64,000 nucleotides of DNA from Ursus arctos (lineage: Eukaryota; Chordata; Mammalia; Carnivora; Ursidae). A program made the position numbers and the translations under genes. Below, one piece after another: positions 22,466 to 32,924 of this stretch. Within the stretch, counting starts at the first letter, position 1; each line of letters starts with the position of its first letter. The notes beneath the pieces are model-generated. The model was given only the letters and a program-made list of their open reading frames with translations. It did no database searches and was not told where the DNA came from. Where the stretch lies: the NCBI RefSeq assembly GCF_023065955.2, contig NW_026623008.1:26129001-26193000 (forward strand). The letters are read 5' to 3'.

Positions 22466-23869
22466 CTAAAGTAGCCCTCCTCCAGTCACTTTTTATCCCA
22501 ACGCCCTGTTTTACTTTCTTTTCAACATCCTCAGATTTTATCTAATGTATCTAAATGTTCAATTTTGTTTAAAACATGTTTTAATCTAATGGATAGAATT
22601 CCTCTAGCTAATAACCTCTTTTGGGAAGAGACCCAAGTCTTTTAGAGTTGCTCTCTACCTCAGCACATGTCCCTAAGATGGCATCTGCGTGTACGAGTTG
22701 TTAATGTGTTGAGGAAGCCTGAGACCTTGGGTCCATTTGGTGTCCTTGTACTGTACTTTGACTTCTCTGGATGCTGAGTAACCTATTGGTCAGTGAGTGG
22801 TGTATCTTGTGGCCTGGCCTTGCTAAGCTTTTTAAGAGCCTGGAGGCAAACCCCAGCTCTTCCTGCGGTCTGGGTGTTACTATTTTTTGTTCTAGGTCTT
22901 GTGAGATCTACAGAGCTACTTCCCCCTATACTTGCCAGGTAATCTCATGGCTACCTTCCCTCTGCCTCCCCAGGGCATGTGAGAACTTCTGGATACATTC
23001 TAAATCACAGTGGGGTTACGGGCCACTCACGTGTAGAACTTCTTCCAAGACCCCGTATCGAATTTTGTATATGGAAGTTTGTGTACTAATTCTTTAAAAA
23101 TTACCTCCCTGCCCCCATCACATAAACTTCAAGACCCACGAAAATTAGATTCACCCCTAACTGACAGACACTCTGAGGTGCTTAATGCAGGCCTTTTCTC
23201 TTCCCAACTGTACAAGGCCATTACTTTTACTTGTATGTGGCTGTTTGCCTGTTGTCGTGGATACAGTCTGCAAATCATCTCTACCTGGAATTCCGAAAAG
23301 AAGCAAAACAAGAGTGCTTTCTATTTGAAGAGCTAGAGTAGGAAGACAGAGGCATTTGTCTCTCAATCACTGTCTCTCTTTTCCTTCTTCTTCCCTCTAC
23401 CCTTTAACAGAGAGTCAGGCTTTTGTTTTACTTCCCTATGTCACAGCTTCATGGCTTATCTGTCTTAGATGAAAGGAACATCTCTTCTGGAGTTTGGGAG
23501 AATGAGATTCTCGCTATGTGCTGAATTTTTTAAGTTAAATAGAATTAAGGACGTTTAGCAAATTCTTTTTCTCTCCACTAAGCCTATTCTACTCTCTCCT
23601 GATTAGGGAAATAAGTCTCAGAGCTCCACTTCAGGCAAGAGTCTATGATGGAACATGATTTAAAGAAGAAAATTAAAATGAATCAGCTTGATATTTGCAA
23701 AGTATTACACCACTATACTCTACTTTTCTTTTAAAGAAGTCAGAAAATTGGATTTGTACATGACATAATCCCATTTTAAATGTTGACATATAATCAAAAA
23801 AATAAAAATTTAGAATATATAATTCTTATGATGCTGGGAAACAAAAGGGTCCTAAGAGACTTAGAAATA

Positions 23870-23985
23870 TCAACTAATTCTCCCAACAACCCATTTTATA
23901 GATGAGGAAACTGAGGCAAAGAGCAAGTAACTTGACCAAGATCACATAGCTATATATGGTACAAACCAAATACCTGTCTGTGGGG
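23870..23985 (-). mobile_element. MIR, antisense
   Basis: 'agatgaggaaactgaggcaa' and 'gaccaagatcacatagct'. Confidence 0.75.
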
Positions 23986-24039
23986 AAGATTTGTCTGCAA
24001 GGCAGCCAACCTGGAACCCCTAGTTTATGATATATTTGA

Positions 24040-24170
24040 ATAAGCTAGAAAGAAAAAGCCTTTAAATTCTGGCTTGGCTTCTCTGCTGAATGACCTCGTA
24101 CTAGTTACTTAACCTCTAGAAATCCCTCTGTAAAATTAGGATAATGTGATCAATCTTGCAGTACTTACTA
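24040..24170 (+). mobile_element. MIR, sense
   Basis: 'gttacttaacctctagaaat' with 'ctgtaaaattaggataatg'. Confidence 0.65.
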
Positions 24171-25939
24171 AATGTCGGTTTTCTTTTTTCTCCTTCCTCT
24201 TATATGGATGATTGCGCTGAACATTCATGATATGCTTGTATGTTATCTGGAATGCACAAATCTTGCCTATTGTTCAAGACCCAACATATTCCTAATTCTT
24301 CTAGAAATAGTCTGCTAGAGTAGACTGTGCTAGGCTTGGGGTCGGGATGCTTGTGCCAGTCCTTGTGCTGTTATTAATCCTTTGTGTGAGTGCACACAAC
24401 TTTCTGAGCCTCAGTGGCTTTATCTTTACAACGTAGAGTTGGACTAAATCAATGGCTTTCAACTGTGTTTTGAGAAATGTTACATTTCTCTAATGGTGGG
24501 AGGGGGCATGGAAGAAGAGAGAGGGCAAGGGGAAGGATGGGTGAGCAGTTTATGGGTTCCCATCTCCACTACAAATTTAGCAACTCCATTTTAAGCTGTC
24601 AGATTTTATTACAAAGGAGTATTCCACTGCCAATGAAACAGGTGGAAACCACGAGACCTCTCATGTACCCACATTCTCTAAAACTCTTTTCTTGGTTTCT
24701 TTTTTATTTCCTTTCTGTCCTAAACATGGAACTAAAGGGTCAGACATGTTTTGAAAATTCCACCTGATATACACATCCGTTGTCCTTTTCTCTTTTCTAC
24801 CAAGAAGTGAAATTAAAGATGAAGAGGCCTAAGCAAAGACCAGCATGGATACTTCCAGCAATTTCACAGTTTCCAGGAAAATGTTATGGATTAGGAAACT
24901 TCAGTTTCAAAACAGCTACCAAGTGACACACAAAAGTCTTAAATTATCTCTCATTATCCTGTGATTTTAGGAGTTGCTCATCTGCATTTGAATGCTTCTT
25001 GCTGTGGGGGAATGACCTTCACGAGGCAGCTTCTTTGTATTTCTTACTTGATTGTCTTTAAGCTATCATTATGGACTCCATTAGAGCAATTTTTCTCCAC
25101 CTGCGGCTAAGGAACTAGAAGGTATGAAGAGGAATAAAGCAAGCCCCCATTCTCTTCAGTCTTCCTCAGCTTCCATTTTAGGGCAAGATAGTCCCAAATT
25201 TACTTCCCAGTTTTCTGCTTTGAAAAAAGATGATCATCCTTTAAGTCAGAGTCTCAGAGCTCCTTGAATGGAGGTGAATGAGGACACACAGTATCTGCAA
25301 ATCATCACATGTCTTCGCAGAAGATTTACAATATTCTTGAAGTATCATGGAACTTCCATTTCTGATCATCTAGATGAAAACTGATTAATCTTTTGCTTTG
25401 AAGGCGGGTTGGTACATTGAAAAGCCTGGAAGGCTGTTGCTCAAATCTTGATTCTAAATTCACATCAGCATTTAGGCGCCTTGAGGCAGATTACTTTTCT
25501 GGACCAGGCAGCAATTTGACCATTGGGAGTATTGCAGTAGATGCTTTCTGAGATTCTTCTCAATTTAGATATCCTCAGGGCAAATTACTATTGAGGAAAT
25601 TAGCTCCAGTTGTTGGTTTGGTCTTCAAAATCACTACAGGATCTGATTTTGAGGTTAGGCTGTCAGAGTTGGCCCTTAATATTCTATGCCCTGTGCTTCA
25701 GATCAGGCTATCTAAAGGAAGTAAAGCTGGGTCTCCTTGAGATGACTGGCTTGTTCCCTCATTGGTTGGGATTCTTCATGTTCAGAGGTCCACTGAGAAC
25801 TTCAGCTCACCATCATTTTCCCTTTACAATGGACATCTCCGCAGTCAGGTGTAAGATGATGATCTGGACCCCTCACTGACATGTCACCCTATTCTCCAGA
25901 TAGTCATTTCATTAATTTCTTTCATTCCTCCTTCATCAC

Positions 25940-25946
25940 TGCGTCA
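25940..25946 (+). promoter_or_regulatory. ATF/CRE-like half site
   Basis: TGCGTCA resembles an ATF/CREB half site about 100 bases upstream of the CpG island. Nearby, CCCTTTAAG occurs twice (about 25,951 and 26,138), flanking the distal promoter. This is motif resemblance only. Confidence 0.25.
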
Positions 25947-26092
25947 TGGTCCCTTTAAGGCAGCGGCCATAGTTGAGTGGTGGGAGCAGCTGCTGGCAGC
26001 AAAGAGACTTGCAGGATTTGGCCTACCCTTGGTCACTCACCGCGCACGCTCAGGACCGGGGGCTTGGTGGGAAAGGAAGGAGGGGCTTAAGG

Positions 26093-26104
26093 TGCGCCTG
26101 CGCA
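26093..26104. promoter_or_regulatory. NRF1-like site
   Basis: TGCGCCTGCGCA differs by one base from the palindromic NRF1 consensus TGCGCATGCGCA. A weaker related string, CCGCGCACGCTCA, lies at about 26,040-26,052. NRF1 sites are typical of TATA-less housekeeping CpG-island promoters. Confidence 0.55.
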
Positions 26105-26384
26105 TCTGGGGCGCGCGCAAGGGGCTGGTTTGGTGATCCCTTTAAGAAACCGCAGGCGGAGGAATTTCTCTGAGAGAAAATAATCCTACTCACGGGGCCC
26201 CTTGGAGGCCATTAACCCCCCGAGTCCCGGCCCCCCCTTTCCCGGGCAGGCCCTACCGCCCACGCGCGCACCCGTGGGATCTCTGGATCTCCGACCCGGC
26301 GCGCGGCATCCGCCCCCTCCCCACTCTCAGCGCCAGGCCCTGCCGGGTCCGGGGAAGCTGCCGCGAGGCGGCCGTGCCTGCAGT

Positions 26385-26396
26385 GTGGGCGGGGGC
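26385..26396 (+). promoter_or_regulatory. GC box (Sp1-like)
   Basis: GTGGGCGGGGGC is a GC-box-like string about 65 bases before the ATG. A stronger one, GGGGCGGGGC, lies in the first bases of intron 1 at about 26,540. Confidence 0.4.
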
Positions 26397-26458
26397 CGGG
26401 GGCCCGAGAGGTTCCGCCGCCACCGCGCCGGGAGCCGCAGCGGTTCCGAGCGGGGCCC

Positions 26459-26470
26459 AACATGGCGGAG
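26459..26470 (+). promoter_or_regulatory. YY1-like site overlapping the start codon
   Basis: AACATGGCGGAG matches the YY1 core AANATGGCGGC except at the last position. It overlaps the initiator ATG of the presumed ZMYM4 exon 1, an arrangement known in many housekeeping genes, where YY1 binds just downstream of the start site and the motif also encodes Met-Ala. Confidence 0.5.
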
Positions 26471-26500
26471 AGAGAGGTGGAGTCCGGCCCCCGAAAGAGG
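26462..26500 (+). CDS. ZMYM4: ZMYM4 exon 1, coding part (first 13 codons)
   Basis: The ATG at 26,462 opens 13 codons (MAEREVESGPRKR) that end exactly at AGG|GTAGGT, a good splice donor, so the exon ends in phase 0. From memory this is the N-terminus of zinc finger MYM-type protein 4, which continues in exon 2 with FEQKSG. No other ATG occurs between 25,949 and this one, and it lies in the CpG island with a purine three bases upstream (caacATGG). ZMYM4 is a large nuclear protein with tandem MYM-type zinc fingers, related to ZMYM2 and ZMYM3; it has been linked to cell morphology, and its 3' UTR to the cell-death-inhibiting RNA CDIR. None of those domains is in this window. GTGAGG sites at 26,505 and 26,510 are alternative donors but would add codons and change phase. 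The short peptide limits certainty. Confidence 0.8.
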
Positions 26501-26689
26501 GTAGGTGAGGTGAGGCAGAACTCGGGCGGCGGGCGGCGGGGGGCGGGGCGGGAGTCGCGTCCCGGGGCCGGGAATGGGCCAAGAGCAGGCTCGTGGAGGG
26601 GTCGCCGAGGCCCGGCTGGGGAGAGGTTGTGGGCAGAACTGAGGCAACCTTGGCTCTGGAGCGCGCTGGAGAGTGGTCCTTCGGCAGGT

Positions 26690-27490
26690 GGGACAAAGAT
26701 TTGCTGCTGGTTAAGAGGGGGAGGGGCGAGGGTTGTTGTTTGCTTTTTTTTATTTTTCCAGCACTGGGGGTGGGTTATGTGGGCCAGGGGAGGGAAGGTG
26801 TCACACTCTTAAGTGCATCTTTAGTAAATCAGACTCTGGAAGTTTAACTGGGGAGAGGTCAGGTGGGGGTGGTAGTGGCGGGAATAAGTCGTGGACGGGT
26901 CTTAAGAGGAATAACCTGGACGGTTCTTCAGTAACACCATTGCGAATTCATTTTCCTACCTCCTTTCCCCTCCCCCCATAACCGTTATCAAGACCAAGGT
27001 GGAGGTGGTGCTCTTACCTGTGAAGAAGTAGGGTCGTTGGCATGTCCTGATTTAGAGAGATTTTGGCAACTCTAAATGTCATGTTCTAGTCTAGCCTCTT
27101 TACCAACAATTAAGAACATGAAAGAGTATGACAAGTTTTGTCATAACAAGGATGTACCCAACCAGCCTGCAGAGGTGAAGCCAGTTGTACATGGGAGTTG
27201 TTGAGTGCCTTTTAAAGTTTGTCTTGAAACTTTTCTTATTTAATTCTGAATGATTTATTTTCAGGCGGAGAACAATACTGCACTATCGATTGAGCAATAT
27301 TTTTCAGATTTTGTTTTTAACTTCCTACCCCCCCACCTTGGTATGTTGAGCAGTAAGTTTTCTATCAGGAATCTTCCTTTTGGGAATGGTCACAAAATGA
27401 TCAAATTAGTGTTACTCCAACCACGTAAAATATTACCATTTAATTTTTTTTAGTGACAGTGCCTTTTTGATTTAGCATAGGATTAGCAAT
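26690..27490. other. 5' end of intron 1, no repeats
   Basis: GC content falls from the island into AT-rich sequence. Short frames around 26,733-26,981 are compositional. Confidence 0.45.
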
Positions 27491-27519
27491 ATCATAATGA
27501 ATTACAGCTAACTTTTTTA

Positions 27520-27750
27520 AAATTTTAATGTATTTTTATTATATTATGTTAGTCACCATACAGTACATCCCTGGTTTCTGATGTAAAGTTCGATGATTCA
27601 TTAGTTGCGTATAACACCCAGTGCACCATGCAATACGTGCCCTCCTTACTACCCATCACCAGCCTATCCCATTCCCCCACCCCCCTCCCCTCTGTAGCCC
27701 TCAGTTTGTTTCTCAGAGTCCATAGTCTCTCATGCTTCATTCCCTTTCTT
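27520..27750 (-). mobile_element. L1 3' UTR fragment, antisense
   Basis: Reverse complement of the same L1 3' UTR as the copy at 6,574: 'tagtcaccatacagtacatc', 'ataacacccagtgcacc', then a C-rich block. It abuts a MIR. Confidence 0.75.
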
Positions 27751-27985
27751 CCTGCTAACGCTAACGTTTTGAGTGCTTACTATGTGCCTGGTACTGTGCT
27801 TTACAGGAGGAATTTAACTTTGTCTTAGCTGTGTAAAATCCATTTTGCAGATGAAGAAATGTAGGCGTAGAGAGGTTAAGTAATTATACTTAAGATCAGA
27901 TAGCTCTTTAAGAGGTTGAGCTGGGATTTGAATTCAGGTTTGTCCCAACTACAGTGCTTGTGTCCGAGGCCAGTCTGTTTCTCTC
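27750..27985 (-). mobile_element. MIR, antisense
   Basis: 'gcttactatgtgcctggtac', 'gagaggttaagtaattatac' and 'ctgggatttgaattcagg'. Confidence 0.75.
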
Positions 27986-28003
27986 CTTAAAGGCTTAAAT
28001 TAT

Positions 28004-28134
28004 AGGGGCGTCTGGGTGGCTCAGTTGTTTAAGTGTTAGGACTCTCGATCTTGGCTTAGGTATTGATCCCAGGGTCTGAGTTCAAGCCCCATCTTGGGCT
28101 CCATGCCTATCATGCCTACCTAAAATGAAACAAA
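28004..28134 (+). mobile_element. Short SINEC
   Basis: Duplication CTTAAATTATA at 27,993 and 28,135. Confidence 0.85.
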
Positions 28135-28164
28135 ACTTAAATTATAAATTACCAAAGAAATGTC

Positions 28165-28350
28165 AAATAGTTTTTTTCTAACAATTTATTAGGAAATATT
28201 TTCAGCTACACAGCAAAATTGAAAAAATGTACAGGGAGCGTTCATACACTCACTACCTAGATTCTACTATTAACATTTTATTGGTTTTATCACGTGTTTA
28301 TTCCTATATCTAGCCCTTTATCCATTTCAGTTATTTTAATGCATTTCATT
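28165..28350 (-). mobile_element. Old L1M 3' fragment, antisense
   Basis: Matches the antisense L1M pattern 'cactacctagattctacta' and 'ttaacattttattgg'. Confidence 0.5.
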
Positions 28351-28945
28351 GTAGTATTTGGAGCAATTAAAATTTAATGTCGATAGTCTTAGGTTTATAG
28401 AAGTTTAGATCTTTCTTATGCAATAATTAGTCATAGCTAGAATAAGTTAAACTGTATGATAGTATATTAAATAGTTCATTTAGTGTAAATATTGGGTATG
28501 GAATGCACATTTTTGAAATTTTAAAATACTCTTCAAGCTGTGAGTCAGTTTAAACTGGATCCTCATATTTTAGTCAAGGCGCATGGCATGTGGTCCACCA
28601 ATTAAAAGATATAGGATAAATTACTTTAGATGTGTAATGTTCATTCAAGGAGATCTCTGAATCCAGTTGCTACTAATGCTATTATCATTCATCTTATGAA
28701 ATGGAATGTTCTAGAAAACATCTAAGCATGTCGGTAACAAATTCAACTAGATTTTAAACACTTCTTTCTCTTCTAATACACTTTAAAGGTGCCTCACTGG
28801 TAGTAATCTAAACTATTATTTTTTAATATCATGTAATGTATATAGCACTTCTACAGGTTTTACCCATTATTTTACCAATTTCATTGTGGAGGAAGATTAC
28901 GTTCATTGTCTTTCAGGCTCCATAATCCATTTTTTAAGTTATTTT
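28350..28945. other. Intronic sequence, nothing recognised
   Basis: AT-rich, no identifiable repeat or gene. Confidence 0.4.
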
Positions 28946-28946
28946 C

Positions 28947-28947
<1 letters not shown>

Positions 28948-28985
<38 letters not shown>

Positions 28986-29062
28986 TAATGTCTATACCCA
29001 ATGTGGGGCTTGAACTCAAAACCCTTGTTCAGGAGTCGCATGCTCTACCAGACAGGTGTGCC
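28948..29062 (-). mobile_element. Short SINEC with T35 tract
   Basis: Pure run of 35 T at 28,948-28,982, the longest homopolymer in the window. Confidence 0.8.
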
Positions 29063-30058
29063 TCCATTTTGTTTTTGATATTTGGTTAGAATGTTCAGTA
29101 GGGTTATCCTGAACTGTACACATGGTACATGTGCTTTTTTCCCCTCATTTTTTTGATGTGTGCTAAACCCATGTGGATTCCATATGTGTATTCTAAACAG
29201 ATTAGCAGGGACTATGTACAAAAGTACAGTATCTTTTTAAGTAATTTGCTTTGAGGCAGCTAAAAAAATTGCATAGGCCTAGGTAATAAATTTAGGCTAT
29301 TTAATCTGAAATTGCATTGATGATGACATGGTATTATATTTATGATGCCTAACTGCTTTGACCTTTATAATTGTAAGTCACAAAAAATTGTTGAGCACCC
29401 ATGCTAGTTGTTGAACTGTATGCTAGGCATTATGCTGTGGTATTTATGATCATCTAGGGTAATACATTCTGGCTGTCCTGCTAAATTGTGAATTCTTTTA
29501 GGGTAGGGCCCATTTTATTGCATTTTGCATCTCCAACACTATGACTTCCATGTAATAGGAACTCAAGACTTACATTGATTTTTTGGTAAGAAAGTTCACC
29601 TGTTGCAGTTGAGGCTGTAGGGCTTGGGTACCAAGTTACTTTGTAATTTTGGGAGCTTTAGTAAATCTTCCATAGCATCCTTTATACTCCAAAATTGTCT
29701 CCTATGGATTCAGATTTAGGAATCTTCTGATTGTTCTGGATTATGGTTAGATGGGAGAGTGTGTTTTAAGACCCTTGGGTTAACAACCTTAATTTCTGTG
29801 TAGGCCTGCGGGCTGTCTTACTTTTATGCTTGTGGGCATTTAGAACAATAAGTATTCATTAGATAAGGTTGATTTGATTGTATTCTGACTATATTGGAAT
29901 GCCAGTCTTCCAGTTTTTGAACTTGGGGAAGCTAAGTATGTGGGTGGGTCAGCAACCATATCTACCTGTGCTAAGAACCAAGTTCATATGAAGGTTGTAT
30001 ACACGTAGTCTTTCTTATTTTAAAGTTAGAATATTTTTGAAATATTATTTATGAGTTA
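29063..30058. other. Intronic sequence, nothing recognised
   Basis: About 1 kb of apparently single-copy DNA. A MIR-like shred ('gctaggcattatgctgtgg') is at about 29,420. Confidence 0.4.
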
Positions 30059-30252
30059 TTTTTTTTTAAAGATTTTATTTATTTGACAGAGATAGAGACA
30101 GCCAGCTAGAGAGGGAACACAAGCAGGGGGAGTGGGAGAGGAAGAAGCAGGCTCCTCGTGGAGGAACCCGATGTGGGGCTCGATCCCATATTGCCGGGAT
30201 TACGCCCTGAGCCGAAGGCAGACGCTTAACAGCTGCGCCACCCAGGTGCCCC
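30059..30252 (-). mobile_element. SINEC, little diverged
   Basis: Target (T)GAGTT(A)TTTTT on both sides (30,052 and 30,255). Confidence 0.88.
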
Positions 30253-30549
30253 TGTGAGTTTTTTTAAGATTGTAAAATTTTTATTTTCTAATATAAGTTT
30301 TAAAATTCATTAGTTAAGCTTGTGAATAGTGGAATTATTTTATGCATGGCTATTAAACTTAGGAAGCACGAGATCTAACTAAATCTGGTGGCCGTATTTT
30401 TTTGTGAAATCCCTGTATCTTTTCAAAGTTTACATACAGAATGATGACTTTTGTAAATGTATATGTTATTACATGGTCTAGTAAGTTGTATCCACTCTCA
30501 AACTTGTCTGTATATTAAATTTGAGCCATATGTGTTTGGTATGCTTAAA

Positions 30550-30960
30550 AGAAAGATGAGCATACGTATAAGTAGTATGCTTCCATTTTTGTAAAAGCTG
30601 ACCATTTTCCCTTCCCCACGTATGTGTCTATACTCATATATGTATAAGCTTGGAGAAAGTTGTGGAGGCTACATGTCAGGCTACATATTATTGTTGATTA
30701 CCTTCAAGGGGTGGAGATAGGAAGGAAAGAGAGAACAGGGGAAAATCTTTGCAAAATGGAAAAATACTCATGGTATAAAATAGACTATAAAATGTTATCC
30801 ATGTTATTGTAAATATGTAAACAGTGAACATGCATGTAGACAAGGAATGGAAAATAACATGAACAAATGAAAACATTGATTTTATCATGTGATGGGACTA
30901 TGGAGAAGTTTTGCTTTGGATTTCTGTTATTTTAATATTTTATAATAAAATAATTGCGAA
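30550..30960 (+). mobile_element. Old L1M/HAL1-like 3' fragment, sense
   Basis: Degenerate 3' sequence around 'ggggtggagataggaagg' ending in 'ttttataataaaataatt'. Confidence 0.45.
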
Positions 30961-32019
30961 TGGGTGATCCCTCTTAATTCCTTGATGAACTTTTAATCTT
31001 TTGTCTTTTTGCTAAATGTGTTACTTAAAAAGCACAATGGTACATACTAAGAATACTTGAAGCTCACGTGTACACAGTGTAAAGCATCTGCTTGAAGATT
31101 GCATTGGCCCTGTATAGAGACCCTTCTAGTGTTGTTGATGATTCTGAATTATTTTCACAGTACCCATCCTATAACTAGCAGAGGTTTCTGTAAATAAAGG
31201 TAATACTTGATATTTATAAACATTTAAGTTCCAGTCATTTTAATTATTTTATGTGTAATATATCCTCCAGTCCTCATTAATTCCATAAACGGTAGTCACT
31301 ATTACTGTCCCATTTTATAAATGAGGAAACTGAGGTACAGAGATTTTTTTTTTTTGCTCAAGGTCTTAATATAATAGGCTAAACCAATATCAAGTACTAC
31401 TTGAAAAATTATACTGTTTGATAAACGGTGTAAGTTAGAATTCATTATAATAACATAAGAATTAATATGTCCATTAATTATATATAATATATGTAACATA
31501 AAATACATGTATGTATATGTATAATAATAGTCTAGGTCCTGAATTGTTTGGAATTTTTGGTGGTTAAAACCAATTGAATTATATTTAAATTAAATTACTT
31601 CTCAGGATGCATCAAAATACATTCTAGTTTGAGATGATCTTAAAACATATCTTCACAACTCAGTTTTATTTTTAAGAAAGTATACACTAAATATTTTAAA
31701 GCTATGATTTATTCTAAAGATAAAGTTTGTGCTTCCTTTGAAAATGGAATGATTTTCTAATTTACTAAGACCATTTAAGGAGATAAATGTTAAATTGCAA
31801 TTTTATGGATATTTGTGAATATGTTTGAATTCTATATTAGGAGACTGACCACTCTTTAAAGAAGACTGAGATTTCCTTTAAATATTCTGGTTATTTTATT
31901 GTGCATTAACTATGTAATTATTTGAGCTAAGGAAAGAGAAAGAAAAACATTATAGAATAGTATTAGGCTGAACCATATAAAATTGCTAATATTTGACCAT
32001 TTGACTTATAAAAAATACA
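30961..32019. other. Intronic sequence with one MIR relic
   Basis: Apparently single-copy, AT-rich; antisense MIR at about 31,280-31,375. Confidence 0.4.
31280..31375 (-). mobile_element. MIR, antisense
   Basis: 'ttataaatgaggaaactgag' followed by a T-tract and 'gctcaaggtc'. Confidence 0.7.
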
Positions 32020-32440
32020 TTTTTTTTAACAGCTGATAATCAGTTTATTAAAAAAGTTCATGTAAGCATGTGCAGTGGTTGACTTCAATCTAAACTCCTG
32101 GCTCAATACTGATGGAAGTAATCTGCTCTAACAACCTCAGAAGGACTGTACAAGTCAGAGTCACTTGTGGATCCTCATCTGAAAACGATCCCAAATGTTA
32201 GAACCTTCACTACAGGGAGTTTTTCTTGTAGTGATTCTCAGAGTTGTGGTAGGCATCCAGACTGGTCCTTCCACTTGAGATTCTTCTCCTTTGTACCTCT
32301 CATCAAGCCTCACATACCTTCTCCAAAGATTTTACATTGTGCTGGTTAGAGTAATTCTAATTCGGTGAATCGCCACCTCTGGTTCATGGGTATCTTCCTG
32401 GTGTCTTTAAAAGCCCTGTCTGTGGCACAGCTTTCTGATG
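32020..32440 (-). pseudogene. RPS20: Processed pseudogene of ribosomal protein S20
   Basis: Read on the minus strand, this matches RPS20 almost end to end: AFKDT at the N-terminus (32,399-32,414), then short matching pieces such as [30 protein letters not shown], followed by AATAAA and an eight-base A tract (T8 at 32,020-32,027). There are no introns, so it is a retrocopy. The start codon is AGG at 32,415-32,417. A one-base deletion shifts frame within the first 20 codons and small indels follow. A GAG codon has become TAG near the C-terminus, and the normal stop is lost (about 32,062). S20 is a 40S subunit protein; this copy cannot encode it. It lies antisense in ZMYM4 intron 1. The 5' limit is uncertain; sequence past 32,418 is not recognised. 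Confidence 0.9.
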
Positions 32441-32924
32441 GACTTGTTCCTTGGAGAGAACAGTGGTGAGTCAGGAGCAGAAGCAGGGCTCCCAGAAGCT
32501 CTGCCATAGCTGTGATCACGTCTTCCTCAAAGAGCAAAGAGTGCATTTTCAAATGGCTCAACTTCTAATAGAGCATAGACTTTTCAAAGTCAGGTTTTGG
32601 TATGATCTTTAGCATTTAGCAGTGTTGGGATAATAACACCCACACCCATTTATGCTTAGGGAATATGTTTAATATTACTTTAATTTCATTCTTATCTTTG
32701 TGGCCTCCTGGAAGCTTGAGTTAGCTACCTTCTTGCTTTTCACCAAAGATAATACCTGAGCAAACCAGAATTTTCTATCCAACATGGACTACCCACTAGT
32801 CTTGAGGTTTAAGGATCGTGTGTTCATCTTTCTTTACATCTCCTAACGTGTTGTCTTATAAATTTAAATGTGATATATATATGCACACACAAACACATAT
32901 TGTGCATTTACAAGCAAAAATTAA

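Larger units (their letters stand above)
22267..25960. other. Repeat-poor 5' flank of ZMYM4
   Basis: About 3.7 kb with no SINE, L1 or LTR seen; only MIR-like relics near 23,870-23,985 and 24,040-24,170, and an AACT tract at 22,438-22,465. A short internal duplication of 'aattgtggaatt' lies at 22,267-22,302. No gene is supported. It could hold distal promoter or enhancer elements. Confidence 0.5.
26036..26690 (+). promoter_or_regulatory. ZMYM4: CpG-island promoter and 5' UTR of ZMYM4
   Basis: This is the only long CpG-rich stretch in the window. It lacks a TATA box at a sensible distance and contains no SINE or L1. It spans the presumed transcription start, the 5' UTR, coding exon 1 and the first ~190 bases of intron 1. 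The 5' UTR side is free of ATG. The transcription start cannot be fixed from sequence; it probably lies between about 26,100 and 26,400. Several long GC-rich frames on both strands here are compositional and not genes. Confidence 0.85.

Noticed and set aside
26202..26504. 100-codon + frame overlapping ZMYM4 exon 1
   Set aside because: It has no ATG (begins at TTG), is in another frame, and its sequence is compositional.
26253..26696. 147-codon open frame on the minus strand in the CpG island
   Set aside because: Proline, alanine and arginine rich from GC composition alone, and overlapping the ZMYM4 exon. A divergent antisense RNA is possible but no gene is supported.
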